In this document: piece by piece, positions 26,137 through 35,595 of the stretch
Layout: each line of letters starts with the position of its first letter
Position numbering within the stretch: the stretch's first letter is position 1
Source: an uncultured Flavobacteriia bacterium
GTDB taxonomy: Bacteria; Bacteroidota; Bacteroidia; Flavobacteriales_D; Crocinitomicaceae
Direction of reading: 5' to 3'
Assembly (NCBI GenBank): GCA_903873915.1
Contig: CAIQQH010000008.1
Span: forward strand, 1-64,000
DNA length: 64,000 nucleotides
The notes under the pieces: model-generated
What the model saw: only the letters and a program-made list of their open reading frames with translations
Told to the model about the DNA's origin: nothing
Databases searched by the model: none
Program-made: the position numbers and the translations under genes

Positions 26137-26144
26137 TAACTTTG
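26137..26144 (+). promoter_or_regulatory. Predicted -7 element for miaE
   Basis: TAACTTTG, 12 bases before the miaE ATG, matches TAnnTTTG. Transcription would start about five bases before the coding region. Confidence 0.5.
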
Positions 26145-26156
26145 CAATAAAAAAAG

Positions 26157-26747
26157 ATGCTCGGATTGAAAATGGCAACTGATCCTCGATGGGTAAATCT
26201 CGTCGAAAAGAACATTCAAGAAATTCTCATTGACCATGCGTTTTGTGAGCAAAAGGCTGCAAGCAATGCTATTTCGATGATTGTGCAATACCCGCAATAC
26301 CCAGATTTAGTAGATGCCATGACGGCCATTTGCCAAGAAGAGATGGAGCATTTCCACATGGTACATCAAAAACTTCAAGAACGAGGATTCACCCTAGGGT
26401 TTGAGCGCAAAGACCCCTATGTACATGATTTATCTGATTATTTAAAAAAGTCCAAAAATACGGGGTCACGCGCCAGCCATTTTGTCAATCAGATGTTGTT
26501 TGCTGCAATGATTGAGGCGCGCAGCTGCGAGCGGTTTAAAATACTCTCAGAAGAAATAAACGATGAGGACTTGCGAGCATTCTATCGATCACTGATGGAA
26601 AGTGAAGCAAGGCATTATACAACCTTCTTGGGGTTTGCACGAAAATATGGCGAAGGAATTCCTGTGGAAGAGCGTTGGAACGACTTCTTAGAATTTGAAT
26701 CTTCTCTGATGGAGAAGTATGGTAAAAATGAAACGATGCACGGATAA
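26157..26747 (+). CDS. miaE: tRNA-(ms2io6A37)-hydroxylase, MiaE-like
   Basis: 196 aa. A ferritin-like non-haem di-iron protein. Ligand-bearing helices: DHAFCEQKAASNA, CQEEMEHFHMVH (ExxH), MIEARSCERFK and ESEARHYTTFLGFA (ExxH). This four-helix pattern is that of MiaE, which hydroxylates the isopentenyl group on A37 of tRNAs reading UNN codons, using oxygen. miaA and miaB are not in the window. It is a short single gene with its own promoter; a hairpin just after it mainly serves the opposite gene. Confidence 0.88.
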   Translation: MLGLKMATDPRWVNLVEKNIQEILIDHAFCEQKAASNAISMIVQYPQYPDLVDAMTAICQEEMEHFHMVHQKLQERGFTLGFERKDPYVHDLSDYLKKSKNTGSRASHFVNQMLFAAMIEARSCERFKILSEEINDEDLRAFYRSLMESEARHYTTFLGFARKYGEGIPVEERWNDFLEFESSLMEKYGKNETMHG

Positions 26748-26774
26748 AAAAAGGGCGAATGTATATCCGCCCTT
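26745..26774 (-). terminator. Intrinsic terminator after the M14 carboxypeptidase gene
   Basis: Stem AAGGGCG/CGCCCTT with a 10-base loop; on the minus strand it is followed by T8. It lies just downstream of the carboxypeptidase gene and overlaps the miaE stop codon. Confidence 0.75.
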
Positions 26775-26797
26775 CCAATATTATTTGTTGTATTTCC

Positions 26798-29635
26798 TTA
26801 GAGCACTGCAAATTTGAGTTGTCCTACTTTTCCGTTTTTCACCGTTTGAAGGTAGAATACTCCGCTACTTACATGCTCGAGTTCAATCAAATGAGTGCTT
26901 GTCACAATATTCTGCGACAAAACAACCTTCCCATTCATATCGTATACTTTTAATTCTTGTCCAATTTCTAAACCTGAAACAATAAACTGACCATTGTTCG
27001 GGTTAGGCATCATTTTCACTCCATTGTAAATCAAATTGTCGATCGACGCACAATCTTGAACAGAAAGCACCAATGTAGATGTTCCGACACAACCGTTAGC
27101 ATCAGTGAATGTCGCTGTTAATGTTTGATTGCCCAATCCCGAAATTATTGGATCAAATGATGCACCTGAAACACCTACCCCAGTAACGATCGTGTTCGCA
27201 GGCGATACTGTCAATTGAATTGTTCCATCATTGATACAAACAATGTTGTTTGCTGCAGAACTTACAATTGTCACAACAGGTAAGGCATTCACTGTGATGT
27301 AGTTCGTCAATGTTGACGTGTTTGATCCTGCAGCATTCGTTACAGTCAATGTTACAGTATATGTACCTGGAGTGGCGTAAACATGCGAGGGTGACTGATT
27401 GGTAGCAGTAGTACCGTCACCAAAATCCCAAGCCCATGTTGTTGGTTGATTCGCTGAAAGGTCATTGAATAATACTGTGCTATTGATACAAACAGAAGCA
27501 GACGACGTATTGAACGATGCCGTTGGTGCTACGACTTGTCCCGCATCATTAAACATAATTTTGAAGTCGTCGAAATAGAAGCCATCCCCAGTTGTACCAT
27601 TGTCAGACCCCAATTTGAATCGCACTTTAATCACCTGTCCGATGTAATCGCTTAAGCTAATCTCCTCAAGCACCCAATTCGACTGCACACCTTCGTAGAC
27701 AGGTTGATTGTTGGGTTGAACGCTTCCGTTTGCGTTTGTGCCAGGCACTGTATAGTTTCCACATTGACCAATCCATGTTGTTCCACCGTCTGTCGATACT
27801 TGAAATTGCACGTAATCGTAATCTGCTTCAATGTTCCATTTTGCGAAATACGAAATCCCTGCAGAAATGGCATTGGTCAAATCGATATTGGGAACATACG
27901 AATATGTTTTTGATGCGACGTTATTCGCATAGTTACCTGTTGGGCTGTCTGTGTAAGATGTTGAGGCAGAAACGAAGGTGGAAGTCGTTGTTCCCCATGT
28001 TCCCGTCCAGTTGGCATTCGAACCGTCTTCAATCACCTGAACAGTAAGTGCACCATAGGTTTTAACAATGGTATCTTTCTTTACCCACATTCCATTGTCG
28101 GTTTTCAAAATGTACTTGATTTGATCGCCATATTGTATTGCCGGATTCAACACGTAAGATATTGCACCTGAAGTATTCGTCATCAAAGGAACATTGTACA
28201 CCATTGGCGCACCGACAGACTGGACGTTCAACAAGGGTTGAATGGATACCGTAATTGCACCATTTTCACGCCCTAAGCGTTGTGCAGTGTGAGAAAAATT
28301 ACCTGTTAATGTTGCCACCGTTGAAGGATCGGCATCTTTCACAACCAAGTACTTTCGGCTGATGTGTGCAAGCACTAAATTCGGGAACATCATGTCTTTG
28401 CAGGTAGCATCGATTTCAGATGAAGGTTGCCAAAACGCAGTTCCCACCTCTGGGGTATGCACAAACATGGTGTCTTTTACACCGACACCAATGTCCAATT
28501 TGTACATGTAATCGTCTGAATCACCCGATGCTGGGTAGAGCGCTGAACTTTTCATTGCCGTATATCCGTTGTACTGCACCATGTGGTTTGTTTCCGCTTG
28601 GAAATAGTTGTGGTGTGGTGCAAATTCGGCAGTTGTTGTTCCGATTGGGAACAAGATGTCTTTGGCATAAGTGTGAGCATTGAAGGCAGAAATAAAGTGG
28701 TTGTTTTGTACCAACCATCTGATTGCTTGTACTTCAGGCTCAGAATAAGCCGCAGTTCCGCAATAGGTATCATTGCTTGTGGTTGTGCTCGTCCCTGTTG
28801 TCCCCCAGCCATAGCCGTAATTACGATTTAAGTCAACTCCATAAACTCCACCACCATTGTTGCGGCGATTCTTTCGCCACATACCTCCTCCGTTCGCATT
28901 GGTTGATTCATTGTAGAGGTATCCATCCACGTTTATGCATGGCACAAAGTACAACTGCATGTTGTCAACGATGTATTTCACCTCATCATTGGTGTTGTAG
29001 TTTTCGAGCATGTACCACATGAAGAAAACCGTTTCCATCAAACTCATTGGTTCACGTGCATGGTGAATTGCCGTGTAAAGCACCTTGGTCTCTGTACTTT
29101 CGTCAGTGTTTGGATTGTCAGAAATTCGCACATAATAAATTGGGCGATTCTCACGGGAGAGAAACGTTGAGATAGGCGCTTTTGTGGTAATTAAATTTGG
29201 ATAAAGCGTTGCCATTTGATCCAATTCGGCAAGCATCTCGTTGTATTTGAGATAGCCTCCCATTGTTCCTTGGTTGAAGTTTGTTGGGGTCGCAGGATTA
29301 AATCCAGTGCTTCCACCATTTCCTCCTGCACAAGTTGCATTTTTGGGTACATACCCACTTGGGTCTGACATGTGTTCAATGTAATAGGCTTGAACATCCT
29401 CAATCAACACTTCATAATCGAAGTTGTTTTCATTCATAATTGCTATTTCCAGATTGGAGAAATCGGAAATAAAGAATACACCTTCCTTGTAGGTGCCATG
29501 GTCTACTGTAACACCAAGATCACCCAAGCGCTTCAATTCTAGCGCATCGGCAAAAACTTTGATGCGTGAATAAGAAGATTGAGAAAAGCTGATTGTACTT
29601 AAAACAGTAAAAAGGAGAGTTATTAGTTTTTTCAT
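26798..29635 (-). CDS. Secreted M14 zinc carboxypeptidase with PKD and T9SS sorting domain
   Basis: 945 aa from the ATG at 29635 (signal peptide KKLITLLFTVLSTISFSQ). The M14 peptidase domain (about 130-420) shows zinc ligands in HHAREPMSLME and AFNAHTYAKDIL, the substrate-binding DLNRNYG, and the catalytic Glu in HTPEVGTAFW. A middle beta region (about 540-690) is followed by a PKD domain (about 700-790, WAWDFGDGTTATNQSPSHVY), a further beta domain, and a C-terminal type A T9SS sorting domain (about 870-945, PNPNNGQFIVSG to the end). The enzyme is expected to be secreted or attached at the surface, trimming C-terminal residues from peptides. Confidence 0.93.
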   Translation of the reverse strand: MKKLITLLFTVLSTISFSQSSYSRIKVFADALELKRLGDLGVTVDHGTYKEGVFFISDFSNLEIAIMNENNFDYEVLIEDVQAYYIEHMSDPSGYVPKNATCAGGNGGSTGFNPATPTNFNQGTMGGYLKYNEMLAELDQMATLYPNLITTKAPISTFLSRENRPIYYVRISDNPNTDESTETKVLYTAIHHAREPMSLMETVFFMWYMLENYNTNDEVKYIVDNMQLYFVPCINVDGYLYNESTNANGGGMWRKNRRNNGGGVYGVDLNRNYGYGWGTTGTSTTTSNDTYCGTAAYSEPEVQAIRWLVQNNHFISAFNAHTYAKDILFPIGTTTAEFAPHHNYFQAETNHMVQYNGYTAMKSSALYPASGDSDDYMYKLDIGVGVKDTMFVHTPEVGTAFWQPSSEIDATCKDMMFPNLVLAHISRKYLVVKDADPSTVATLTGNFSHTAQRLGRENGAITVSIQPLLNVQSVGAPMVYNVPLMTNTSGAISYVLNPAIQYGDQIKYILKTDNGMWVKKDTIVKTYGALTVQVIEDGSNANWTGTWGTTTSTFVSASTSYTDSPTGNYANNVASKTYSYVPNIDLTNAISAGISYFAKWNIEADYDYVQFQVSTDGGTTWIGQCGNYTVPGTNANGSVQPNNQPVYEGVQSNWVLEEISLSDYIGQVIKVRFKLGSDNGTTGDGFYFDDFKIMFNDAGQVVAPTASFNTSSASVCINSTVLFNDLSANQPTTWAWDFGDGTTATNQSPSHVYATPGTYTVTLTVTNAAGSNTSTLTNYITVNALPVVTIVSSAANNIVCINDGTIQLTVSPANTIVTGVGVSGASFDPIISGLGNQTLTATFTDANGCVGTSTLVLSVQDCASIDNLIYNGVKMMPNPNNGQFIVSGLEIGQELKVYDMNGKVVLSQNIVTSTHLIELEHVSSGVFYLQTVKNGKVGQLKFAVL

Positions 29636-29848
29636 TTCTGGCAAAGTTTGCAGCCAATTTACTGCTTTTTTTATCCATACAGCACTAGTTTTTTATTTAC
29701 TTACCAAGCCATTTAAAAGCCTTTAAACTAAACACCTAATAAACAGGAATTAAAACACTTAAATTGATGCCGACATGATCAATAAATTACTTTTCAATGA
29801 TACATTTCACAATGACTGAGAAGACAAGATTATGTCAACATAAAAGTC

Positions 29849-29856
29849 TATTTTTG
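29849..29856 (+). promoter_or_regulatory. Predicted -7 element for sppA
   Basis: TATTTTTG, 16 bases before the sppA ATG; fits TAnnTTTG. The rest of the 237-base gap 29636-29872 shows no gene, only AT-rich sequence. Confidence 0.4.
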
Positions 29857-29872
29857 ATAAAAATTCTAAGCT

Positions 29873-31669
29873 ATGACTGAAAATAAAATCACCTTCGGAA
29901 AAATCTTTTGGCCGAGTTTATTGGCCATATTCATCATGTCCATCATTGGGTTGTTCATTTTTGTATTGATCATCGGCGGAATCATTGGGAGTTTTGGTGA
30001 ATTCGGTCCAAAACCATTGTCCATTAAAAACAACACCGTATTGCACATGACCTTAAACGGTGAGATTGCAGAAAAGTCAAGTAGTACGTTTGATCCAACT
30101 TCATTTAACTTGAACCGTACGATTGGCTTGAGCGACCTGCTTTTTGGCATTGAAACAGCAAAAAACGACGAGAAGGTAAAGGGAATTTTCCTTGAAGTAG
30201 GTGATTTAAATTGCGGGTATTCCAGCACGCGCGAGATTCGTCAAGCACTCATTGATTTTAAATCATCTGGAAAATTTATCGTTGCCTATAATGCGGGGGA
30301 GGTCATTACGCAAAAAGAGTATTATTTAAGTTCTGTTGCCAACGAAGTGTATGCGTTTCCATCCTCAGCAATGGAGTTTTTTGGACTCGGTGCTGAGCTC
30401 ATGTATTTCAAAAACACCTTGGATAAATTGGATGTTGAAGTGGAAATTATCCGCGGAAGCAACAATGATTTTAAAAGTGCAGTGGAGCCGTTTTTTCGCA
30501 CGGACATGAGTGATTCTAGTCGTGTTCAAATTGAGCGTTATCTGACATCTATGTGGGAAGATATTCGACAGGACATTTCAACGGAGCGACAAGTATCCAT
30601 TCTAAAGTTGAACGATATTGCAGAAAATGCTAGCATAAGAAGAGCCAACGATGCTGTTAAACTCAAGCTCATTGATGGTGTAATGTACAGAGATGAGGTC
30701 ATCGATTTGATATCGAAGAAAATTGGCTTAGACCAAGGTGAGGAACCAGAATTTCAAGCATTTGAAAAGTATGCGCGCAAAAAATTCTATTCGGAGCAAA
30801 CATTGACCAAAAAAGATGACCCCAATATTGCTGTCATTTTAGCAGAAGGTGAAATCTCTACCGATGGTGATGGCTTAAGCTCCAAAGAAATCTGTAAGTT
30901 ATTTCAAGCGGTACGTAAAAACAGTTCAATTAAAACCGTTGTTTTCCGTGTCAATAGTCCAGGTGGAAGCGCATTGGCAAGTGATGAAATTTGGCGGGAA
31001 GTGGTCTTGACAAATAAAACAAAGAAAGTCATTGTATCCATGGGTGATGTCGCTGCTTCTGGCGGGTATTACGTTTCGGCTCCAGGAACATTGATCTTTG
31101 CTGAACCGACGACAATCACGGGATCCATCGGTGTTTTTGGAATGATTCCCTACGTTGGGAAAATGCTTGAAAACAAATTGGGCATCACCTTCGATCGAGC
31201 TGGAACAAACGCCCATTCGATCATGTCACTCATGAAGAAACTGACACCTGAAGAGTTGAAAATGATTCAAAAAGAAGTTGACTACACCTATATGGAATTC
31301 CTAAATCGTGTTTCTGTCGGGCGAAATTTATCTGTTGAACAAGTGAACATGATTGCGCGAGGACGTGTGTGGACAGGCAGAGATGCACTTGAAATAGGCC
31401 TTGTCGACCGCTTAGGAGGTCTTTATGATGCGATTCAATTTGCCTCTAAAAAAGCGGGTATCAAAGACAAAAAAGTATTGTATTATCCCTTGAAAGAAGA
31501 AGACATGTGGCAAGAATTACTTGAGGACTATGAAGAAGACAATGGAAATCTGGTGATGACACGAAGCAAGCTACCGGAGGTTCTTAGCTCTTCGTACGAA
31601 TCATTGTTGCGTATGAGCAATCGATTTGGAATTCAAATGCGTTTACCTTACGAAATTACTATCCATTAA
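29873..31669 (+). CDS. sppA: Signal peptide peptidase SppA, long (67K) type
   Basis: 598 aa. One N-terminal membrane helix (about 14-40) followed by tandem S49 peptidase domains (about 60-290 and 310-560), as in E. coli SppA. The nucleophile Ser is in GDVAASGGYYVSAPG in the second domain; the catalytic Lys is expected in VITQKEYYLSS of the first. GSIGVFGMIPYVGKML and ARGRVWTGRDALEIGLVDRL are typical of the family. It degrades signal peptides left in the membrane after cleavage. Its 3' end overlaps the convergent outer-membrane protein gene by four bases. Confidence 0.95.
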   Translation: MTENKITFGKIFWPSLLAIFIMSIIGLFIFVLIIGGIIGSFGEFGPKPLSIKNNTVLHMTLNGEIAEKSSSTFDPTSFNLNRTIGLSDLLFGIETAKNDEKVKGIFLEVGDLNCGYSSTREIRQALIDFKSSGKFIVAYNAGEVITQKEYYLSSVANEVYAFPSSAMEFFGLGAELMYFKNTLDKLDVEVEIIRGSNNDFKSAVEPFFRTDMSDSSRVQIERYLTSMWEDIRQDISTERQVSILKLNDIAENASIRRANDAVKLKLIDGVMYRDEVIDLISKKIGLDQGEEPEFQAFEKYARKKFYSEQTLTKKDDPNIAVILAEGEISTDGDGLSSKEICKLFQAVRKNSSIKTVVFRVNSPGGSALASDEIWREVVLTNKTKKVIVSMGDVAASGGYYVSAPGTLIFAEPTTITGSIGVFGMIPYVGKMLENKLGITFDRAGTNAHSIMSLMKKLTPEELKMIQKEVDYTYMEFLNRVSVGRNLSVEQVNMIARGRVWTGRDALEIGLVDRLGGLYDAIQFASKKAGIKDKKVLYYPLKEEDMWQELLEDYEEDNGNLVMTRSKLPEVLSSSYESLLRMSNRFGIQMRLPYEITIH

Positions 31670-32376
31670 CCATTGTTTCTACGGCGATAATTCCGTTTTT
31701 TACTGGTCCAATTGTACTGACGTTTTTTGCTAAAATTACTCTTGTAAACGGGTTTTATTCGATAAACCAATCCTACCGTATGTTGTACATAATCCGTTTT
31801 GGATGTCCAAATGTTACTTACCAAACCAAGTTTCCCTGCTGTTTGAAAGCGCAAGCCCCAACTTTTGGAAAACCATAAATTTACACCCAAGCTTAGACTG
31901 ACCATTGGTGTCAGTGGTGCTGACATTGTTTGTCGGTAGGTCATTCCAGCTCCAAAAGCAAAATACAGATCCAACCATTGGGCATAATAAGCCATACGCG
32001 GCAAAAAACTGTATTTAAACGAAGCATCTGCAGCGGCAAAAACTCCTTTTACCCCAGTTGAGTCATTGATCAACTTTGAAGTCGAGTAGCGGTTGTAGGA
32101 AAGAGCTCCATCAAAACTCCACCCTTTCTTTAAGTACTTATCCATTGACAAGGTCGTTGGATAATAAAGATAATTCCACGAGTTTTTATAATCGAGCAGT
32201 TTAGAAAATGCCAGTCCATCATCATCGACGACGTTCCATCCAAGGCCAATCATCCATCGATATGGATCATTTTTTCGACGAAGATATTGCGATTGAGCAT
32301 TTGCAGGAGCCATCCACCCACACAGACAAAGTGTGACAAGAAGGAAAGCAAATTTTCTTGTGTTCAATCTCGACAT
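31666..32376 (-). CDS. Predicted outer-membrane beta-barrel protein
   Basis: 236 aa from the ATG at 32376, chosen because it begins the signal peptide (MSRLNTRKFAFLLVTLCLCG, ending ANAQ); an upstream ATG adds 11 residues. The mature part is made of alternating amphipathic strands rich in aromatic residues (WMIGLGWNVVDDDG, MVSLSLGVNLWFSKSWGLRF), as in OmpA/OmpW-like eight-stranded barrels. The C-terminal tail is very basic and carries Arg/Lys/Tyr clusters (KKRNYRRRNNG), unusual for an outer-membrane barrel end. No name can be given with confidence. Confidence 0.7.
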   Translation of the reverse strand: MSRLNTRKFAFLLVTLCLCGWMAPANAQSQYLRRKNDPYRWMIGLGWNVVDDDGLAFSKLLDYKNSWNYLYYPTTLSMDKYLKKGWSFDGALSYNRYSTSKLINDSTGVKGVFAAADASFKYSFLPRMAYYAQWLDLYFAFGAGMTYRQTMSAPLTPMVSLSLGVNLWFSKSWGLRFQTAGKLGLVSNIWTSKTDYVQHTVGLVYRIKPVYKSNFSKKRQYNWTSKKRNYRRRNNG

Positions 32377-32426
32377 AAATTCTTGTTCTCGATGATTTAA
32401 TGATTGCAAAGGTAAGGAAGTCCATG

Positions 32427-32458
32427 AAAAAAAGAAGCCCCCGAAAATTCGAGGGCTT
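32427..32458 (-). terminator. Intrinsic terminator after tig
   Basis: Minus strand stem AAGCCC-CGAA with one mismatch and a two-base loop, followed by C and T7. Lies 17 bases downstream of the tig stop. Confidence 0.8.
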
Positions 32459-32474
32459 GCACTACATATTTTAA

Positions 32475-33827
32475 TTATTTCGAAGCGAGCTCAACGAAGT
32501 CATCGTAAGAAATTTCTTTCTCCGACAATTTCACGGTGCTTTTAAAATAATCTGTTAATTTTTGCTCTGCGAGCATGTCGTAAATTCGAGTTGCTTCCTC
32601 TTTGTTTCCAAGAACTTGAAGAGCTGATTGCGTCAATTCGTTATCGTCAGGCGCAGGAATTCCGTACTGCGCATAATTGCTCACCAACAATCCTTTTGTG
32701 AACTGGATTACCTCTTGATTATCCAACTTGATTTCGTTGTTTTTGAAGATACTTGTTTGTATCAATTGCCATTTTAAGCTTTTCGCATAGCCCTCGTATT
32801 CTGCAGTCAATTGTTCGTCAGAAATTGGTTTATCATTGGACAATTTAATCCAGCGCTTCAAGAATGCATCCGGCAATTGAATGGCCGTTTTCTCCAACAA
32901 CTCATCATAAATCGTGCGTGTCAACAAGCGATCTGAATCATTTGCAAACATATTCCGAAGATCAGCAGCAATGCGTTCTTTCAATTCTTTTTCAGACGAA
33001 ATAGCACCTTCACCAAACAAACGGTCAAAAAGTTCTTGATTGAGTTCAGCCGCTTCCATGTGTTTGATCTCATTGATGGTCATTTGGAATTGATCAGAGA
33101 TAGTATCCAATGCAGATTCTTGGATACCAAGCATTGATGCCGTATCGCTTCCACCGCGAGAAACATGCGCTGGATTTACACGAACTTTGTCTCCAATTGC
33201 TTTGCCCTCTAATCCTTTTTTCGTCTCAGCATCCTTCACAAATTCCATGGAGATGGTTGAAGAATGAAGAATTCCTCCTTCTTTAATTTCTCCCTCTGCA
33301 TTTAGTTCAACGAATTGTGCCAAGATCATGTCTTTTTCCCCAACAGTATCTGATGAGATTAGCTTACCATAGCGACGCGAAAGATCTTCGATTTGTTTTG
33401 AAATGAGCGCATCATCAATTTTCACTTTCACATGGTCGAATTTGCTTTTCGAAGACAAGGGAAGTTCAAATTTCGGGCTCAAGCCAATTTCAAACTGAAA
33501 AGTGAAATTTTCTGGTTTTTCAAAATTACCATCCACATCAGCTCCAGCTTTTGGAATAGGATTACCAAGAATATCGATTTTGTTCTCTGCGATAAACTTG
33601 TATAGACCATCGTTGACAATTTTATTCAACTCATCTGCAAGGACGCCTTTTCCGTATTGCTTTTGCACAATTCCGAAAGGCACATGACCCGGACGGAAAC
33701 CAGGAATCTTTGCCGTTTTTCGGTGTTTTTCCAATGTTGATTTCACCTTGTCCTGATAATCTCCAGGCACGATTTCAACTTTCAACAATGCATTCAATGC
33801 ATCGACATCTTGACGAGTTACATTCAT
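32475..33827 (-). CDS. tig: Trigger factor
   Basis: 450 aa. Ribosome-bound chaperone that meets nascent chains. The N-terminal ribosome-binding domain (about 1-115) contains the signature PGFRPGHVPFGIVQKQYG. The middle domain (about 155-240) is in the place of the FKBP-like prolyl isomerase but keeps few of its active-site residues, so isomerase activity is doubtful. The C-terminal helical arms (about 250-450) form the chaperone cradle. clpP and clpX, common neighbours elsewhere, are not adjacent. It is separated from the tRNA-Leu gene upstream by that gene's own terminator. Confidence 0.93.
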   Translation of the reverse strand: MNVTRQDVDALNALLKVEIVPGDYQDKVKSTLEKHRKTAKIPGFRPGHVPFGIVQKQYGKGVLADELNKIVNDGLYKFIAENKIDILGNPIPKAGADVDGNFEKPENFTFQFEIGLSPKFELPLSSKSKFDHVKVKIDDALISKQIEDLSRRYGKLISSDTVGEKDMILAQFVELNAEGEIKEGGILHSSTISMEFVKDAETKKGLEGKAIGDKVRVNPAHVSRGGSDTASMLGIQESALDTISDQFQMTINEIKHMEAAELNQELFDRLFGEGAISSEKELKERIAADLRNMFANDSDRLLTRTIYDELLEKTAIQLPDAFLKRWIKLSNDKPISDEQLTAEYEGYAKSLKWQLIQTSIFKNNEIKLDNQEVIQFTKGLLVSNYAQYGIPAPDDNELTQSALQVLGNKEEATRIYDMLAEQKLTDYFKSTVKLSEKEISYDDFVELASK

Positions 33828-33852
33828 TTTAATCTCATTTATAGCTTAAACA

Positions 33853-33884
33853 AAAATGGTCTCGCTTTTCAACGAGACCATTTT
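33853..33884 (-). terminator. Terminator of tRNA-Leu transcript
   Basis: Perfect 12-bp stem AAAATGGTCTCG with its complement, eight-base loop, followed on the minus strand by a T run. It starts four bases after the tRNA 3' end. Confidence 0.85.
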
Positions 33885-33887
33885 CAG

Positions 33888-33969
33888 TGCGGATGGAGGG
33901 ACTCGAACCCGCATACCTCTCGGCACCAGATCCTAAGTCTGGCGTGTCTACCAATTTCACCACATCCGC
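33888..33969 (-). tRNA. tRNA-Leu (anticodon TAG)
   Basis: 82 nt without CCA. Acceptor stem GCGGATG/CATCCGC, discriminator A, D-arm with TGGTAGACACG, anticodon stem CCAGA/TCTGG with loop CTTAGGA giving anticodon TAG (reads CUN), a long class II variable arm TGCCGAGAGGTA, and T-loop GTTCGAGTCC. CCA is not encoded. The class II arm and discriminator A agree with leucine identity. Confidence 0.96.
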
Positions 33970-34023
33970 AAATTTATTTCAAATTAGGAGGTCCGACTGA
34001 CGCTACCTACCCTTTCGGGATTG

Positions 34024-34031
34024 CAAAGATA
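34024..34031 (-). promoter_or_regulatory. Predicted -7 element for tRNA-Leu
   Basis: Minus strand TATCTTTG, about 55 bases before the tRNA 5' end, leaving a leader of about 48 bases. No clear -33 box. Confidence 0.45.
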
Positions 34032-34178
34032 ATGGTTTTATTTAGAGAATGAAAAATCAACGCTGGAAAAAATGAATTTTGCCGTGAACACTTCTTTGTT
34101 TTTTTGTGGAAAAGTCGTGATAACTGAATTCACAGCGCATCGGTGTTCGATGTAAATTTGTAGAATTCAATTTTATCA

Positions 34179-35075
34179 ATGATTACATTAGACCCTAAAA
34201 CGCTTCCTGTACCCAAATTCCACCAGTATCTATTAGGTGCTATTGGACCACGACCAATTGCGTTTGCCTCTACTGTAGATGCAGAAGGGAATCAGAACCT
34301 TGCGCCATTCAGCTTTTTCAATGTGTTTAGTGCCAATCCACCTATACTGATTTTCTCTCCTGCACGGGCGGGACGAAGTAATACCACCAAAGACACCTAC
34401 AACAATGTGAAAGTTGTTTCTGAAGTGGTCATCAATGTGGTAAATTTTGACATGGTGCATCAGATGAGTTTGGCCAGTTCACCTTATCCATCCGGAACAA
34501 GTGAATTTACGAAGGCAGGATTTACAGCTTTAGCCTCCGAGACGATTAAACCAATGCGCGTAGCAGAAGCACCTGTTCAATTTGAATGCAAGGTCAATCA
34601 AGTGATTGAGCTTGGTACAGAAGGTGGCGCTGGAAATTTGATTATTTGCGAAGTAACGCGCATACACATTCGTGAAGAAGTGTTGGATGAAAACGGCATG
34701 ATTGACCAGAAAAAAATAGATTTGGTGGCCCGCATGGGCGGCAATTGGTATTGTCGCGCCGATGAACAATCCATGTTTGAAATCACAAAGCCGATAACAA
34801 CATGTGGGATTGGATTCGACCATTTGCCTTCAGATCTTCTCGCAAGTAGTGTTTTAAGCCGAAATGACCTTGGTCAGCTTGCCGGCATCGAAGCACTTCC
34901 AGATGAGACCGATGTAAATGAATACAAATTGTTAGAACTAAGCGAATTGTTCGTATCTTTAGAAGACGACGCAACGGCCTTGGAAAACGCCCTTCATGAG
35001 CGTGCGAAAGGTTTGCTTAAGGAAAATAAATTGAATGAAGCGTGGATGACGCTTTTGGCTTTTAATAATGGATGA
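34179..35075 (+). CDS. Flavin reductase family protein (FMN-binding split barrel)
   Basis: 298 aa. The split-barrel domain (about 15-190) has GPRPIAFASTVDAEGNQNLAP and FSFFNVFSANPPIL, the FMN-binding signature of the flavin reductase-like family; SSPYPSGTSEFTKAGF is also typical. The C-terminal hundred residues form a helical extension after DHLP. It probably binds FMN and reduces flavins or a related substrate with NAD(P)H, but the substrate is unknown. A TAAATTTG element at 34155-34162 may be its promoter. It is 26 bases upstream of the DUF3127 gene, likely the same transcript. Confidence 0.88.
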   Translation: MITLDPKTLPVPKFHQYLLGAIGPRPIAFASTVDAEGNQNLAPFSFFNVFSANPPILIFSPARAGRSNTTKDTYNNVKVVSEVVINVVNFDMVHQMSLASSPYPSGTSEFTKAGFTALASETIKPMRVAEAPVQFECKVNQVIELGTEGGAGNLIICEVTRIHIREEVLDENGMIDQKKIDLVARMGGNWYCRADEQSMFEITKPITTCGIGFDHLPSDLLASSVLSRNDLGQLAGIEALPDETDVNEYKLLELSELFVSLEDDATALENALHERAKGLLKENKLNEAWMTLLAFNNG

Positions 35076-35101
35076 AACAATAACAATTAAAATAAATCAA
35101 C

Positions 35102-35518
35102 ATGTTTAAACTCACGGGATCCGTAAAAATGGTGGGCAATACCGTTCAAGTATCGGAAAAATTTTCAAAGCGCGAATTTGTGGTAACAGATGCTTCTGGC
35201 ATGTATCCGCAGGACATTATGTTTCAAGCAACACAAGATAAATGTGTTTTGCTAGAAGGGTTTCAAGCCGGCGATCAAGTAGATGTTTCGTTTAACTTGC
35301 GTGGACGCGAATGGACGAGCCCAACAGGTGAAGTGAAATATTTCAACACACTTGAGGCATGGCGAATTGAACGTTCCAACCAAGGAGCTACTGCTGGTCA
35401 AATGGGTGGACAAATGGGTGGAATGGCACCAGTAAATTTGAATCCTATTGCCGCTCCAGCAGCATCAGCCCCTGCCGCAATTTCTGAAAGCGTTGCAGAT
35501 GATGATCTTCCTTTCTAA
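35102..35518 (+). CDS. DUF3127 OB-fold-like protein with SSB-type C-terminal tip
   Basis: 138 aa. The first 95 residues are the DUF3127 domain (MFKLTGSVKMVGNTVQVSEK to EAWRIER), predicted beta-rich and OB-fold-like. A flexible Gly/Met/Pro/Ala linker follows, and the protein ends ADDDLPF. That acidic-hydrophobic tip is nearly the same as the SSB C-terminus that recruits DNA repair proteins; the true SSB in this window ends DEVLPF. This suggests a single-stranded nucleic acid-binding protein that shares SSB partners; the function is inferred. A strong terminator follows. Confidence 0.85.
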   Translation: MFKLTGSVKMVGNTVQVSEKFSKREFVVTDASGMYPQDIMFQATQDKCVLLEGFQAGDQVDVSFNLRGREWTSPTGEVKYFNTLEAWRIERSNQGATAGQMGGQMGGMAPVNLNPIAAPAASAPAAISESVADDDLPF

Positions 35519-35537
35519 GGAATAGTAAATAGATAAT

Positions 35538-35568
35538 TTAAAAGCCGGTGCTCCCGGCTTTTTTTTGT
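35538..35568 (+). terminator. Intrinsic terminator after DUF3127 gene
   Basis: AAAAGCCGG, loop TGCTC, CCGGCTTTTTTTT on the plus strand: nine-base stem followed by a T run. Confidence 0.9.
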
Positions 35569-35595
35569 GCTTAAAAATGATTGTATTATACGGGC

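Noticed and set aside
33985-34023. Possible riboswitch or second tRNA in the tRNA-Leu leader
   Set aside because: A few paired bases (CCCGAAAGGG) exist, but no complete fold matching a known class was seen.
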